Shown here one piece after another: positions 8,527 through 16,789 of a stretch of 54,674 nucleotides of DNA (its first letter is position 1; each line of letters starts with the position of its first letter). The notes beneath the pieces are model-generated. The model worked only from the letters and a program-made list of their open reading frames with translations. It did not search any database and had not been told where the DNA came from. Source of the DNA: Chitinophagaceae bacterium (GTDB lineage Bacteria > Bacteroidota > Bacteroidia > Chitinophagales > Chitinophagaceae); NCBI GenBank assembly GCA_947455215.1, contig CANGNA010000027.1:1-54674 (forward strand), given 5' to 3'. A program made the position numbers and the translations under genes.

Positions 8527-9516
8527 ATGGCGAAATTTACCAGCTTTATGACCAGGTATATCCGTATTACCTTATTGGGTTGTTTTGTATTGCTGTATGC
8601 ATCCTGTAAAAAAGATGTATTGCACTGGCAGTATGTACAGCAACTGGCCAGCAATACAACCAGTAAGCTCAATCACGTGAGGTTTATTACAGATAGTATT
8701 TGCGTTATAGGTGGCGGTGTACATTTCGACAAGGCGGAGGTGTTACGCTCAACCGATGGTGGCTATACCTGGAGCAACTATTCTTACCCCGAAGCCGGTA
8801 AGGGCATGTACGGCCTCGGCATTGGTACCGACGGCACCATATATATGTGTGGCACTGATGGTTGCGTATTACGTTCCTCAGACTCCGGTGCAACTTTCCG
8901 TTTCCGGCGCATATGGGACTGGGAATATTATGTAGGCGTATCTTTTCCCTCCCCCGACACCGGCTTACTCGTTACAACGCACCTGGATGAGGATGGGTCG
9001 ATAACGAAAATCGACAGCGCATGTAATATCATTTCTAAGAAATATTTCGGTTTTGGCCTTTCGGATATTTATATGGTGAACGCAAAGATCGGTTATGTGG
9101 TAGGCTATGGTGCTGTTTTAAAAACTACAGATGGCGGCCTCAACTGGTCTTATCTTGACCCTTACGGCGATAAGTTCACCTGTATGGATGTTCATGGCGA
9201 TGAATTATGGTTATGTGGTTATGCCGGCAGTATTTTTCATTCTACAGATGCAGGTGCTCACTGGGCTCAGTTACGTAATGGTAACGACCTTGCGGTGAAG
9301 AAATACCGTATATGGAGCATAGTGTTCAAAGATAGTTACAAAGGGTGGGCCAGCTGCGACGACGGTACCGTGATATATACCGACGATGGTGGCCGGCATT
9401 GGAGCGAGTATGACAAGTTTACCAACCAGGCACTGCGCAGTATAGTCATATGTCCTAATAATGATGTGATGGTCTGCGGCGATAATGGTGCGCTATATCG
9501 CCTGACGCCAATGTGA
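8527..9516 (+). CDS. YCF48/BNR-repeat lipoprotein
   Basis: A 329-residue exported beta-propeller protein. A hydrophobic signal (ITLLGCFVLLYASCKK) ends in a probable lipidated Cys27, with Tyr at -3 making the lipobox slightly atypical. At least five Asp-box/BNR repeats are visible: STDGGYTW, SSDSGATF, TTDGGLNW, STDAGAHW and TDDGGRHW, the pattern of the YCF48/HCF136 family of sialidase-like propellers. In plants and cyanobacteria HCF136 assists photosystem II assembly; in heterotrophic Bacteroidota the role is unknown. The start ATG 8527 lies only 12 bases past a terminator; ATG 8548 is an alternative. No TAnnTTTG box was found upstream. Confidence 0.75.
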   Translation: MAKFTSFMTRYIRITLLGCFVLLYASCKKDVLHWQYVQQLASNTTSKLNHVRFITDSICVIGGGVHFDKAEVLRSTDGGYTWSNYSYPEAGKGMYGLGIGTDGTIYMCGTDGCVLRSSDSGATFRFRRIWDWEYYVGVSFPSPDTGLLVTTHLDEDGSITKIDSACNIISKKYFGFGLSDIYMVNAKIGYVVGYGAVLKTTDGGLNWSYLDPYGDKFTCMDVHGDELWLCGYAGSIFHSTDAGAHWAQLRNGNDLAVKKYRIWSIVFKDSYKGWASCDDGTVIYTDDGGRHWSEYDKFTNQALRSIVICPNNDVMVCGDNGALYRLTPM

Positions 9517-9566
9517 TAGCTATTTGGGAAATCTGTCTAAAAACACCTTGGAGCGAACTTTTTGCT

Positions 9567-9574
9567 TATTTTTG
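9567..9574 (+). promoter_or_regulatory. -7 promoter box for the DUF6580 gene
   Basis: TATTTTTG matches TAnnTTTG, 20 bases before ATG 9595, with a TTG at 9548-9550 as possible -33 element. Confidence 0.6.
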
Positions 9575-9594
9575 CCATAACACAACAACGAATA

Positions 9595-10155
9595 ATGAAA
9601 CGCAACGATATAAATACTCTGCTTGCCATAGCGCTGATACTCTCTGCTACCATACTCCGTACTGTAAGCGCAGGTATGCACCTGTACAATTTTGTGCCGA
9701 TGGCTGCAATGGGTGTATTCAGTGGGGCGATCATTAAAGACCGCCGGTTGCTGGCCTTATTTGTGCCGCTTGCAGGTCAGTTTGTAGCCGATCTCTATTT
9801 CCAGTTGTTTACCAATACTCCGGGCTTTTATCCGGGCCAGGTATTCAACTATGTAGCTATACTGGCTGCGGCATTGTTGGGTGCTACCATGAAGCAGCCT
9901 AAGCCGTCAAACGCACTGGGTTATGTATTGGGTGCATCTGGCCTGTTCTTCTTAATATCCAATTTTGGATACTTTATGTCTGGTTACAACGGTTATTCAC
10001 TTTCCGGATTGACCAAAACGTATGTCGATGCTATTCCATTCTTTAAAAACACCTTAGCAGGTGATATGGTAGGTGGTATCCTGCTTTTCGGCGGTTTCTT
10101 CCTGGCGCAGAAGCTATTCATCAGCAAGCTGAAAAAAGCAGAAGCAAACCAATAA
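9595..10155 (+). CDS. DUF6580-like integral membrane protein
   Basis: A 186-residue protein with about five membrane helices. The sequence MKRNDINTLLAIALILSATILRT...HLYNFVPMAAMGVFSGAII resembles the DUF6580 family of putative transport proteins, which looks like the S-component (substrate-binding) fold of ECF-type vitamin transporters; that functional link is inference. FVPMAAMGVFSG and FADLYFQLF-like QFVADLYFQLF are the most conserved-looking parts. The frame extends upstream to TTG 9562, but that overlaps the -7 box, so ATG 9595 is chosen. It is followed by a good terminator and is monocistronic. Confidence 0.65.
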   Translation: MKRNDINTLLAIALILSATILRTVSAGMHLYNFVPMAAMGVFSGAIIKDRRLLALFVPLAGQFVADLYFQLFTNTPGFYPGQVFNYVAILAAALLGATMKQPKPSNALGYVLGASGLFFLISNFGYFMSGYNGYSLSGLTKTYVDAIPFFKNTLAGDMVGGILLFGGFFLAQKLFISKLKKAEANQ

Positions 10156-10176
10156 GCATATTCAAATATTTTCTTG

Positions 10177-10210
10177 CGAACGGGTGGCTTGCCATCCGTT
10201 CGTGTTTTTT
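10177..10210 (+). terminator. Rho-independent terminator
   Basis: Stem CGAACGG/CCGTTCG with an inner GGC/GCC pair, followed by six T. Confidence 0.85.
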
Positions 10211-10266
10211 ATATGCAGGAGTGAATTGTAATAGTGTTTGTAAATACACACTTTTAGGTTTTCACT

Positions 10267-10295
10267 TTTGCCCTATGACTTAATCCTTACCTTTG
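10267..10295 (+). promoter_or_regulatory. prfB promoter (-33 and -7)
   Basis: TTTG at 10267-10270 and TACCTTTG at 10288-10295 are spaced by 17 bases, a good match to the Bacteroidota promoter. The ATG follows 11 bases after the -7 box. Confidence 0.75.
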
Positions 10296-10306
10296 CCTCC
10301 GTAAAT

Positions 10307-11395
10307 ATGACACAGGAACAACTGAAAGACATGCGGGACCGTATAGCGCACCTGCATCGTTTTTTACGTATAGAAGACCGCCTTGCCAAGCAGGAAAGCG
10401 ATAAGCAGCTAACGCTATCGCCCGGATTCTGGGACGACAATGCCCGTGCAACAGGCATCCTTAAAGAAATAAAGATAAGTAAGTACTGGACCGACCTTTA
10501 CGATAAAGTAAATGCCAGTGTGGAAGATAGTGCCGTGCTGTTCGACTTCTGGAAAGAAGGCGAGGCCACAGAAGAAGAAGTGAAAGAGTCTTACACCAAT
10601 GCATTGAAAGCTATTGACGAACTGGAGTTCAAGAGCACGCTGGATAAGCCGGAAGATGAAATGACCTGTATGGTGGTCATCAATAGTGGTGCCGGTGGTA
10701 CCGAGAGCCAGGATTGGGCCGAAATACTGATGCGTATGTACCGCATGTATGGCGAGAAGCAAGGCTGGAAGGTGATGGAGGTAGATGTGCAATATGGTGA
10801 CGGCGCAGGCATCAAGCAGGCTACCCTGGAATTTGACGGCGCATTTGCTTACGGTTTGCTGAAGGCGGAAAGCGGTGTGCATCGCCTGGTGCGCATCTCC
10901 CCGTTCGATTCTAATGCCCGCAGGCATACGTCGTTCGCATCGGTGTACGTATATCCGGTGATCGATGATACTATTGATATACAGGTGAATGCAGGCGACC
11001 TGGAGTGGGCGTTCTTCCGCTCGGGTGGTTCTGGTGGCCAGAACGTAAATAAGGTGGAAACAGCTGTGCGCCTGAAGCATATACCCAGCGGCATAATTGT
11101 AGAGTGTCAGCAGGCACGTACCCAGGGCGAGAACCGCGAGAAAGCACTCACCATGCTGAAGAGCCGCTTGTATGAGGAAGAGTTGCGCAAGCGCCAGGAA
11201 GTGTTGAATGCCAACAATGCCAATAAGAAAAAGATAGAGTGGGGCTCACAGATACGTTCGTATGTGTTCCATCCGTATAAAATGATCAAAGACCATCGTA
11301 CCGATTACGAAGTAGGCAATGTTGGCCCGGTAATGGATGGCGAGATAGACGACTTCATCAAAGCGTATTTGATGCAGAACCAGGAAGAGGAGTAA
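10307..11395 (+). CDS. prfB: Peptide chain release factor 2
   Basis: RF2 recognises UAA and UGA stop codons and triggers peptide release on the ribosome. The 362-residue product has the SPF stop-recognition tripeptide ([15 protein letters not shown]), which distinguishes RF2 from RF1 (PxT), and the catalytic GGQ at 243-245 in [16 protein letters not shown]. The start ATG 10307 ([13 protein letters not shown]) lies just after a promoter; an upstream in-frame ATG at 10268 would precede the promoter and is rejected. The region around codons 20-30 reads straight through with no in-frame UGA, so the +1 programmed frameshift common in RF2 genes is absent. It is followed at 6 bases by an ABC transporter gene. 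Confidence 0.96.
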   Translation: MTQEQLKDMRDRIAHLHRFLRIEDRLAKQESDKQLTLSPGFWDDNARATGILKEIKISKYWTDLYDKVNASVEDSAVLFDFWKEGEATEEEVKESYTNALKAIDELEFKSTLDKPEDEMTCMVVINSGAGGTESQDWAEILMRMYRMYGEKQGWKVMEVDVQYGDGAGIKQATLEFDGAFAYGLLKAESGVHRLVRISPFDSNARRHTSFASVYVYPVIDDTIDIQVNAGDLEWAFFRSGGSGGQNVNKVETAVRLKHIPSGIIVECQQARTQGENREKALTMLKSRLYEEELRKRQEVLNANNANKKKIEWGSQIRSYVFHPYKMIKDHRTDYEVGNVGPVMDGEIDDFIKAYLMQNQEEE

Positions 11396-11401
11396 CAAAA
11401 A

Positions 11402-13171
11402 ATGTCGGAGCAGAAGGATAAGAAAGCGAAGAGTATGGACCTGGCCTTGTTGCGCCGGTTGTTTACGTTTACCAAACCGTATCGTAGAACACTATACTTT
11501 GCCATGACGCTATCTGTAGTGCTGGCCTGTATCTCTCCGCTGCGTCCCTACCTCATACAGATGTCTGTAGATAAATACATCAAAGGGCATATGCTGCAGG
11601 CGCTCATTAATATAAGCCTGGTGCAATTAGGCATACTGTTGGCCGAAAGTGCAATCCGGTTCCTGTTCATGTACCGTATCAACTGGCTGGGGCAGTCGGT
11701 GGTTAACGACATCCGTAAGCAGGTATTTAAAAAGGTGTTGCACCAGAACATTAGCTACTACGATAATACAGCTATCGGCACGCTGACCACGCGCACTATA
11801 AATGACCTTGAATCGGTGAACGATGTTTTTTCCGAAGGGTTCATTTCTATTGTTGCGGATATACTCACCATTATTGCAATCATCACTGTGATGATGGTGA
11901 CCGACTGGCGTTTAACGCTGGTATGTCTTTCTGTATTCCCACTGCTTATACTGGCCACGTATATTTTCAAAGAGAGCGTTAACAAGTCGTTTCATAAGGT
12001 ACGTAATGCGGTAGCTGCGCTTAATGCATTTGTGCAGGAGCACCTTACGGGTATGTATGTGGTGCAGGCCTTTGCTGCGGAGCAGCGGGAGATGGCCATG
12101 TTCAATAAGATCAATAAAGATCATCGCGACGCCAATATCCAGAGCATATTTGCCTACTCAGTGTTCTTTCCTGTTGTAGAGATCATCCTGGCCACATCAT
12201 TAGGCTTGCTGGTATGGTATGGGGCATCGCGCATGCTGCATTATGGTGCATCGGTAGGGGTTATCATAGCATTTGTCATGTACCTCAACCTGTTGTTTCG
12301 TCCGCTGCGTATGCTGGCCGATAAATTCAACGTACTGCAAATGGGTGTAGTGGCTGGTGAGCGCGTATTTAAAGTGCTGGATAGCGATGAATACCAGAAA
12401 GTTAACGGCACAATACAGCCTTTGGCAATAAAAGGTGATGTGGCTTTTAATAACGTGCATTTCAGTTACAAGCCGGGCACCCCTGTGCTTAAAGGTATAT
12501 CGTTCACCTTACCAGCGGGCAAAACTATGGCTGTTGTGGGGCATACCGGAGCTGGTAAGTCATCGCTGATCAGCATCCTGAACAGGCAGTACGAAATAGA
12601 AAGCGGGCAGATACTGATAGATGGCATCAACCTGCACGATTATGATATTTATAGTTTGCGCAGGCATGTAGGGATAGTGTTGCAGGACGTGTTCCTGTTC
12701 TCCGGCACGGTGTACGACAATATTACTTTGCGTAACGAAACCATACCTGTGGCGCGGGTAGAGCAGGTGTGCCGGATGCTGGGCATCCATGAATTCATTA
12801 TGCGGCTGCCCGGCGGTTATTTGTTCAACATCATGGAGCGGGGCAGTACCTTATCACAAGGCCAGCGTCAGCTGCTGTCATTTGCCAGGGCCCTGTTATA
12901 CGATCCGTCAATACTTATACTTGATGAAGCAACCTCTTCTGTTGACAGCGAAAGTGAGCAACTCATTCAGCATGCTATAGATACACTCATTAAAGGCCGA
13001 ACCTCCATTATCATCGCTCACCGATTGAGTACTATCCGCAAGGCTGATGAGATCATTGTTATGGATCACGGGAATATTATAGAGCGTGGAGATCATAACG
13101 CCTTACTACGGGAAGGAGGAGCGTACTATAACCTGTACACTGCAGTTGAAAAGACCGCCGCAGAGGCGTAG
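11402..13171 (+). CDS. ABC exporter, fused permease and ATPase
   Basis: A 589-residue half-transporter of the MsbA/Sav1866/LmrA type. Residues 20-330 contain six membrane helices with coupling loops (YYDNTAIGTLTTRTINDLESV is the typical first coupling-helix region). The ATPase has Walker A GHTGAGKS (380-387), a Q-loop (VLQDVFLF), signature LSQGQRQ (484-490), Walker B ILILDEATS (D508, E509) and the switch His in IAHRLST. It would dimerise to export lipids, drugs or peptides; the substrate cannot be told. It starts 6 bases after prfB and so is likely cotranscribed with it. Confidence 0.93.
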   Translation: MSEQKDKKAKSMDLALLRRLFTFTKPYRRTLYFAMTLSVVLACISPLRPYLIQMSVDKYIKGHMLQALINISLVQLGILLAESAIRFLFMYRINWLGQSVVNDIRKQVFKKVLHQNISYYDNTAIGTLTTRTINDLESVNDVFSEGFISIVADILTIIAIITVMMVTDWRLTLVCLSVFPLLILATYIFKESVNKSFHKVRNAVAALNAFVQEHLTGMYVVQAFAAEQREMAMFNKINKDHRDANIQSIFAYSVFFPVVEIILATSLGLLVWYGASRMLHYGASVGVIIAFVMYLNLLFRPLRMLADKFNVLQMGVVAGERVFKVLDSDEYQKVNGTIQPLAIKGDVAFNNVHFSYKPGTPVLKGISFTLPAGKTMAVVGHTGAGKSSLISILNRQYEIESGQILIDGINLHDYDIYSLRRHVGIVLQDVFLFSGTVYDNITLRNETIPVARVEQVCRMLGIHEFIMRLPGGYLFNIMERGSTLSQGQRQLLSFARALLYDPSILILDEATSSVDSESEQLIQHAIDTLIKGRTSIIIAHRLSTIRKADEIIVMDHGNIIERGDHNALLREGGAYYNLYTAVEKTAAEA

Positions 13172-13262
13172 TGTAGGTGAATAATATGCGCGGCCGCCTA
13201 TTTTTTTATATATAACATACGCGTTAACACGATAGGTGCCCCAATGCGCTAAAAGTATCGAT

Positions 13263-13270
13263 TAGCTTTG
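13263..13270 (+). promoter_or_regulatory. -7 promoter box for the hybrid kinase
   Basis: TAGCTTTG matches TAnnTTTG, 36 bases before ATG 13307. Confidence 0.55.
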
Positions 13271-13306
13271 CTAATATTGCCTGTAAAATATTTGCAATAA
13301 GTGAGC

Positions 13307-16300
13307 ATGGAAGGGTTACCCTTGTCAAGGCATGAAGAAGGACGGGCAGCAGCGTTAAGATCCTATGACATAATGGATACACTACCTGAGCAGGAATACG
13401 ACAGCCTGACCCAGTTAGTGGCCCGTTTGTGCGGTACCCCTATTGCATACATCAGCTTCCTCGATGAAAAGATCCAATGGTTCAAGTCCAACGTTGGGCT
13501 TGGTATCAAGCAGATCAACCGCGATATTTCCTTTTGCCGTTACACCATTCTCGACGACGACCTGTTCGAAGTAAAGGACCCATTCTCAGATAGTAGATTT
13601 GCACGTAACCCAATGGTTACCGGCGTACAAAAGATAACCTATTATGCCGGTGTTCCCCTGATCAATAAGGAGGGGTATAGGTTGGGTACGCTTGCAGTGA
13701 TGGCGCAGGAAGAGCATGCGCTGAATGATGCACAAAAGGGTGCCCTTAAAACCCTGGCGCAATCGGTAATGACCTTGCTGGAGCTGAGGCGCGTGACCCG
13801 CGCCGCTAAAGCAAAGGTAGAACGCGTACCAACACCTGCTGTTCCTTTACCCCAACCCGTAACTCCTATGCCAGCGGCCGAGCCGTTGGTCATAGTAGAG
13901 AAGGTAGTGGATGATAGCCTGGTAAAGGCGCTCTCTGAGCAGTTGGCTCAAACTGAGGCGCTTGCCCGCAGCGGTAGCTGGGAATATGATATAGCCACAG
14001 GTAAAACCACCTGGAGCAGGGCAATGTATACGTTGATGGATACAGATATCCATGATAGTACTGCAAGTAAATCCATACTTAGTTACGTGGCCCCCGCCGA
14101 TTCCCGGTGGTTGGCGGCGCTGATCAACGAGTTGACCGGTGTGGATACAGGAACCGATTTTCAGCGAATAACAAAGAAGGGACGTTCTGTCGGGCCGGTA
14201 GCTGTGCCGGCGAGGAAACAGTCTGATATCATAGAGTTCACCGTTATTACTAATAAAGGAATAGAGCGTCATGTAAGGGGTTCCGTAAAAAAGATCAACG
14301 ACGCAGACGGTAACCCCAGGCTGGTGGGTATCATACACGATATAACCGGCAGTAAGGTAATTGAGAAGGTAACATTTGTTCCCGTTGAGCAAAAGACGGA
14401 CAGCTACAGCGGTGCTCCGTTTGGCTATCACTCTATTGATAGCAGGGGATATTTTACCGTGATAAATGATACCGAACTTGAATGGCTGGGCTATACCCGT
14501 GAAGAGGTGATAGGGCAGATGGTGTTGAAGAATGTGCTTACTGACGAGTCGATACGCGCATATGCGGATAGCCAGCTATTATTTGAGAAGAACGGTAAAC
14601 TGCGCGATTTGCACCTGGCATTGAAGCGGAAGGACGGAACGGAAATGATCGTGTCGGCCAACCTGAATGTGATATATGGAGATGGTGGCGCGCACATGGG
14701 TACCAAGGCTGTTTTATTTGACATCACCAGGCTGAAGAAAGCAAACGAAGCACTGGAGGAAAGTGAATCGATGTACCGGACGCTCATAGAGGAGTCGGCG
14801 CAGTTGCTTTTCACTGCCGATACGCAGGGTAGGTTTACTTACGTAAGTAACAGGTTGAAGAAAACGATCGGTTACACAAACAAAGACCTTTTAGGTAAAC
14901 TGTTTGCATCCATATATGATGGGGAATGGCGTAAGAAAGCCATTGCCTTTTATAACAAACAGTTGCTGGACGAAATAGAAGAAACTACTTATCTGTTGCC
15001 TATCATTATCCGCACAGGTGAACGCCTGTGGATAGAGCAGGTAGCAACGCTGATAAGGAAGAATGATGCCATTGTGGGCTACCGTTTTGCGCTTTACGAT
15101 ATTACCGAGCGACTTAAAACGCAGGAGGCCATGCAGGAGGCCGCCCGACTGGCCATGGAAGCGAAGGAAATGCAACAGACCTTCCTGGGCAAAATGAGCC
15201 ATGAGATACGCACGCCTATGAATGGTGTAGTGGGCATGGTGAACCTGTTGAACACTACCAAGCTGACGCAAGAGCAGCAGGAGTTTGTAGATGGCATCAA
15301 GGAGTCGTCGGTGAATATGATCCGTATCATCAATGACATCCTGGATGTGACCAAGATACAATCGGGTAAATTGGTTTTTGAGGATACTGACCTGGTATTA
15401 AAGAACCTGGTGAATGGGGTGATATTTGCCCTTCGTGCCAATGCCGACAGGAAAGGGGTGCAGCTCATATCGCAAATTGACAGCCAGGTACCGGACACCC
15501 TGATAGCCGATCCTGTACGACTGAACCAGGTGTTGCTTAACCTGGCCGATAACGCGTTGAAGTTTACCGAGAAAGGTAGCATCAGCATCCAGGTGCGTGT
15601 AAAGGAAAGCCGCATAGATGGCATGACGCTGGAGTTTATTGTGGCAGATACCGGCATAGGTATACCGGAAAATAAGATACAGGCCATTTTTGAGAGCTTT
15701 ACCCAGGCGCAGAGCGATACTACCCGTAAATATGGTGGCACCGGGTTGGGCCTCACTATTGCCAAACAGCTTATTGAGCAGCAAGGCGGCGAGATAAAGG
15801 TGATCAGCCGCGAAGGCGAAGGCACCACATTCACTTTTACGTTCAACTTTAAGCTGAAAAAGACGACAGAAGAAGAAGAACTGCAAAAGAAGGAAGCGGC
15901 CAGCGTCATACACTCGTTGGAAGGCTATAGCATATTGTTGGTAGAAGATAATGTGATGAACCAGCGCGTAGCTAAGTTTACCATAGAGAAATGGGGCGCA
16001 AAGATCACCATTGCAGACAGAGGGCAGAAAGCGCTCGATATTTTGGCGAATGAACAGTTCGATCTTATCCTGATGGACATCCAGATGCCGGAAATGAACG
16101 GCATCCAGACAACCGATAAGATACGGAATGAACTCAATATCACCACCCCCATTATGGCTATGACCGCCTCTGTAATGCAAAATGAAAAAGATAATTGCGT
16201 TAGGGCGGGTATGAACGATTACATTTCCAAGCCATTCAACCCGGCGGAATTGAACCATAAAATATGGGACTTGTTGCCCAAAAATGAACAATCGCAGGAG

Positions 16301-16651
16301 AAACGCATCACTAACATAAATTATCTGCGTAATGCAGTGGGGGGCGATCTGAATGCGATCAAAGAAATATTGGAGATTTATCTGAGTAAAACCCCGCCTA
16401 TATTAGATGCACTTGACAATGAGCTGGCCGAAAATAATATGGACAATGTGCAATCGCTTGTCCATAACCTGAAAAATTCTGTAGGTATCATTGGCGCGGA
16501 TGGACTTTTCCATATACTTGATACCATAGAGGCTAGTTTGCATAGTAAGCAAGTAAGTCCTGAGACGATCTCGAAAATCAAAAAAATGATGGAAATGGCG
16601 CGCAGGTCGGTAAAAGAGATCATAGATGAGTATAAGATATTATATAATTAG
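13307..16651 (+). CDS. GAF/PAS hybrid histidine kinase with receiver and HPt
   Basis: A 1114-residue soluble sensor kinase; no membrane helix is evident. The order is a GAF domain (about 10-165), a proline-rich linker, three PAS domains (about 205-345, 365-475, 485-605), HisKA with His632 in KMSHEIRTPMNG, HATPase with NLADNALKF, DTGIGIP and GGTGLGL, a receiver with acceptor Asp924 in LILMDIQMPEMNG, and a C-terminal HPt with His1053 in LVHNLKNS. All phosphorelay residues are present, so an internal His-Asp-His relay is expected, with an outside receiver as final acceptor; the response regulator at 19486 is a candidate. The frame also allows GTG 13301. The input signal is unknown. Confidence 0.93.
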   Translation: MEGLPLSRHEEGRAAALRSYDIMDTLPEQEYDSLTQLVARLCGTPIAYISFLDEKIQWFKSNVGLGIKQINRDISFCRYTILDDDLFEVKDPFSDSRFARNPMVTGVQKITYYAGVPLINKEGYRLGTLAVMAQEEHALNDAQKGALKTLAQSVMTLLELRRVTRAAKAKVERVPTPAVPLPQPVTPMPAAEPLVIVEKVVDDSLVKALSEQLAQTEALARSGSWEYDIATGKTTWSRAMYTLMDTDIHDSTASKSILSYVAPADSRWLAALINELTGVDTGTDFQRITKKGRSVGPVAVPARKQSDIIEFTVITNKGIERHVRGSVKKINDADGNPRLVGIIHDITGSKVIEKVTFVPVEQKTDSYSGAPFGYHSIDSRGYFTVINDTELEWLGYTREEVIGQMVLKNVLTDESIRAYADSQLLFEKNGKLRDLHLALKRKDGTEMIVSANLNVIYGDGGAHMGTKAVLFDITRLKKANEALEESESMYRTLIEESAQLLFTADTQGRFTYVSNRLKKTIGYTNKDLLGKLFASIYDGEWRKKAIAFYNKQLLDEIEETTYLLPIIIRTGERLWIEQVATLIRKNDAIVGYRFALYDITERLKTQEAMQEAARLAMEAKEMQQTFLGKMSHEIRTPMNGVVGMVNLLNTTKLTQEQQEFVDGIKESSVNMIRIINDILDVTKIQSGKLVFEDTDLVLKNLVNGVIFALRANADRKGVQLISQIDSQVPDTLIADPVRLNQVLLNLADNALKFTEKGSISIQVRVKESRIDGMTLEFIVADTGIGIPENKIQAIFESFTQAQSDTTRKYGGTGLGLTIAKQLIEQQGGEIKVISREGEGTTFTFTFNFKLKKTTEEEELQKKEAASVIHSLEGYSILLVEDNVMNQRVAKFTIEKWGAKITIADRGQKALDILANEQFDLILMDIQMPEMNGIQTTDKIRNELNITTPIMAMTASVMQNEKDNCVRAGMNDYISKPFNPAELNHKIWDLLPKNEQSQEKRITNINYLRNAVGGDLNAIKEILEIYLSKTPPILDALDNELAENNMDNVQSLVHNLKNSVGIIGADGLFHILDTIEASLHSKQVSPETISKIKKMMEMARRSVKEIIDEYKILYN

Positions 16652-16744
16652 TGTCTGGCGATTTATTTTATAAACGATTCATTTTCAATATTATGTAAGT
16701 TTTAAAAAAGTCAAAAATTGCTTATATTGTTAATTGCCTTTACG

Positions 16745-16752
16745 TATATTTG
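16745..16752 (+). promoter_or_regulatory. -7 promoter box for the PAS kinase
   Basis: TATATTTG matches TAnnTTTG, 37 bases before ATG 16790. Confidence 0.55.
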
Positions 16753-16789
16753 CTTTGCACATCTTACGCCAGGATAGTGGTTGCAATCT

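Noticed and set aside
13180-13215. GC-rich palindrome with T-run after the ABC gene, as a terminator
   Set aside because: GCGGCCGC is a palindrome without a loop, and the outer TAGG/CCTA pairing is too weak to call with confidence.
15094-16291. Long minus-strand frames of 271 and 297 codons opposite the hybrid kinase
   Set aside because: They lie wholly inside a gene with all kinase and receiver motifs, and show low-complexity Ser or His/Tyr bias typical of antisense frames.
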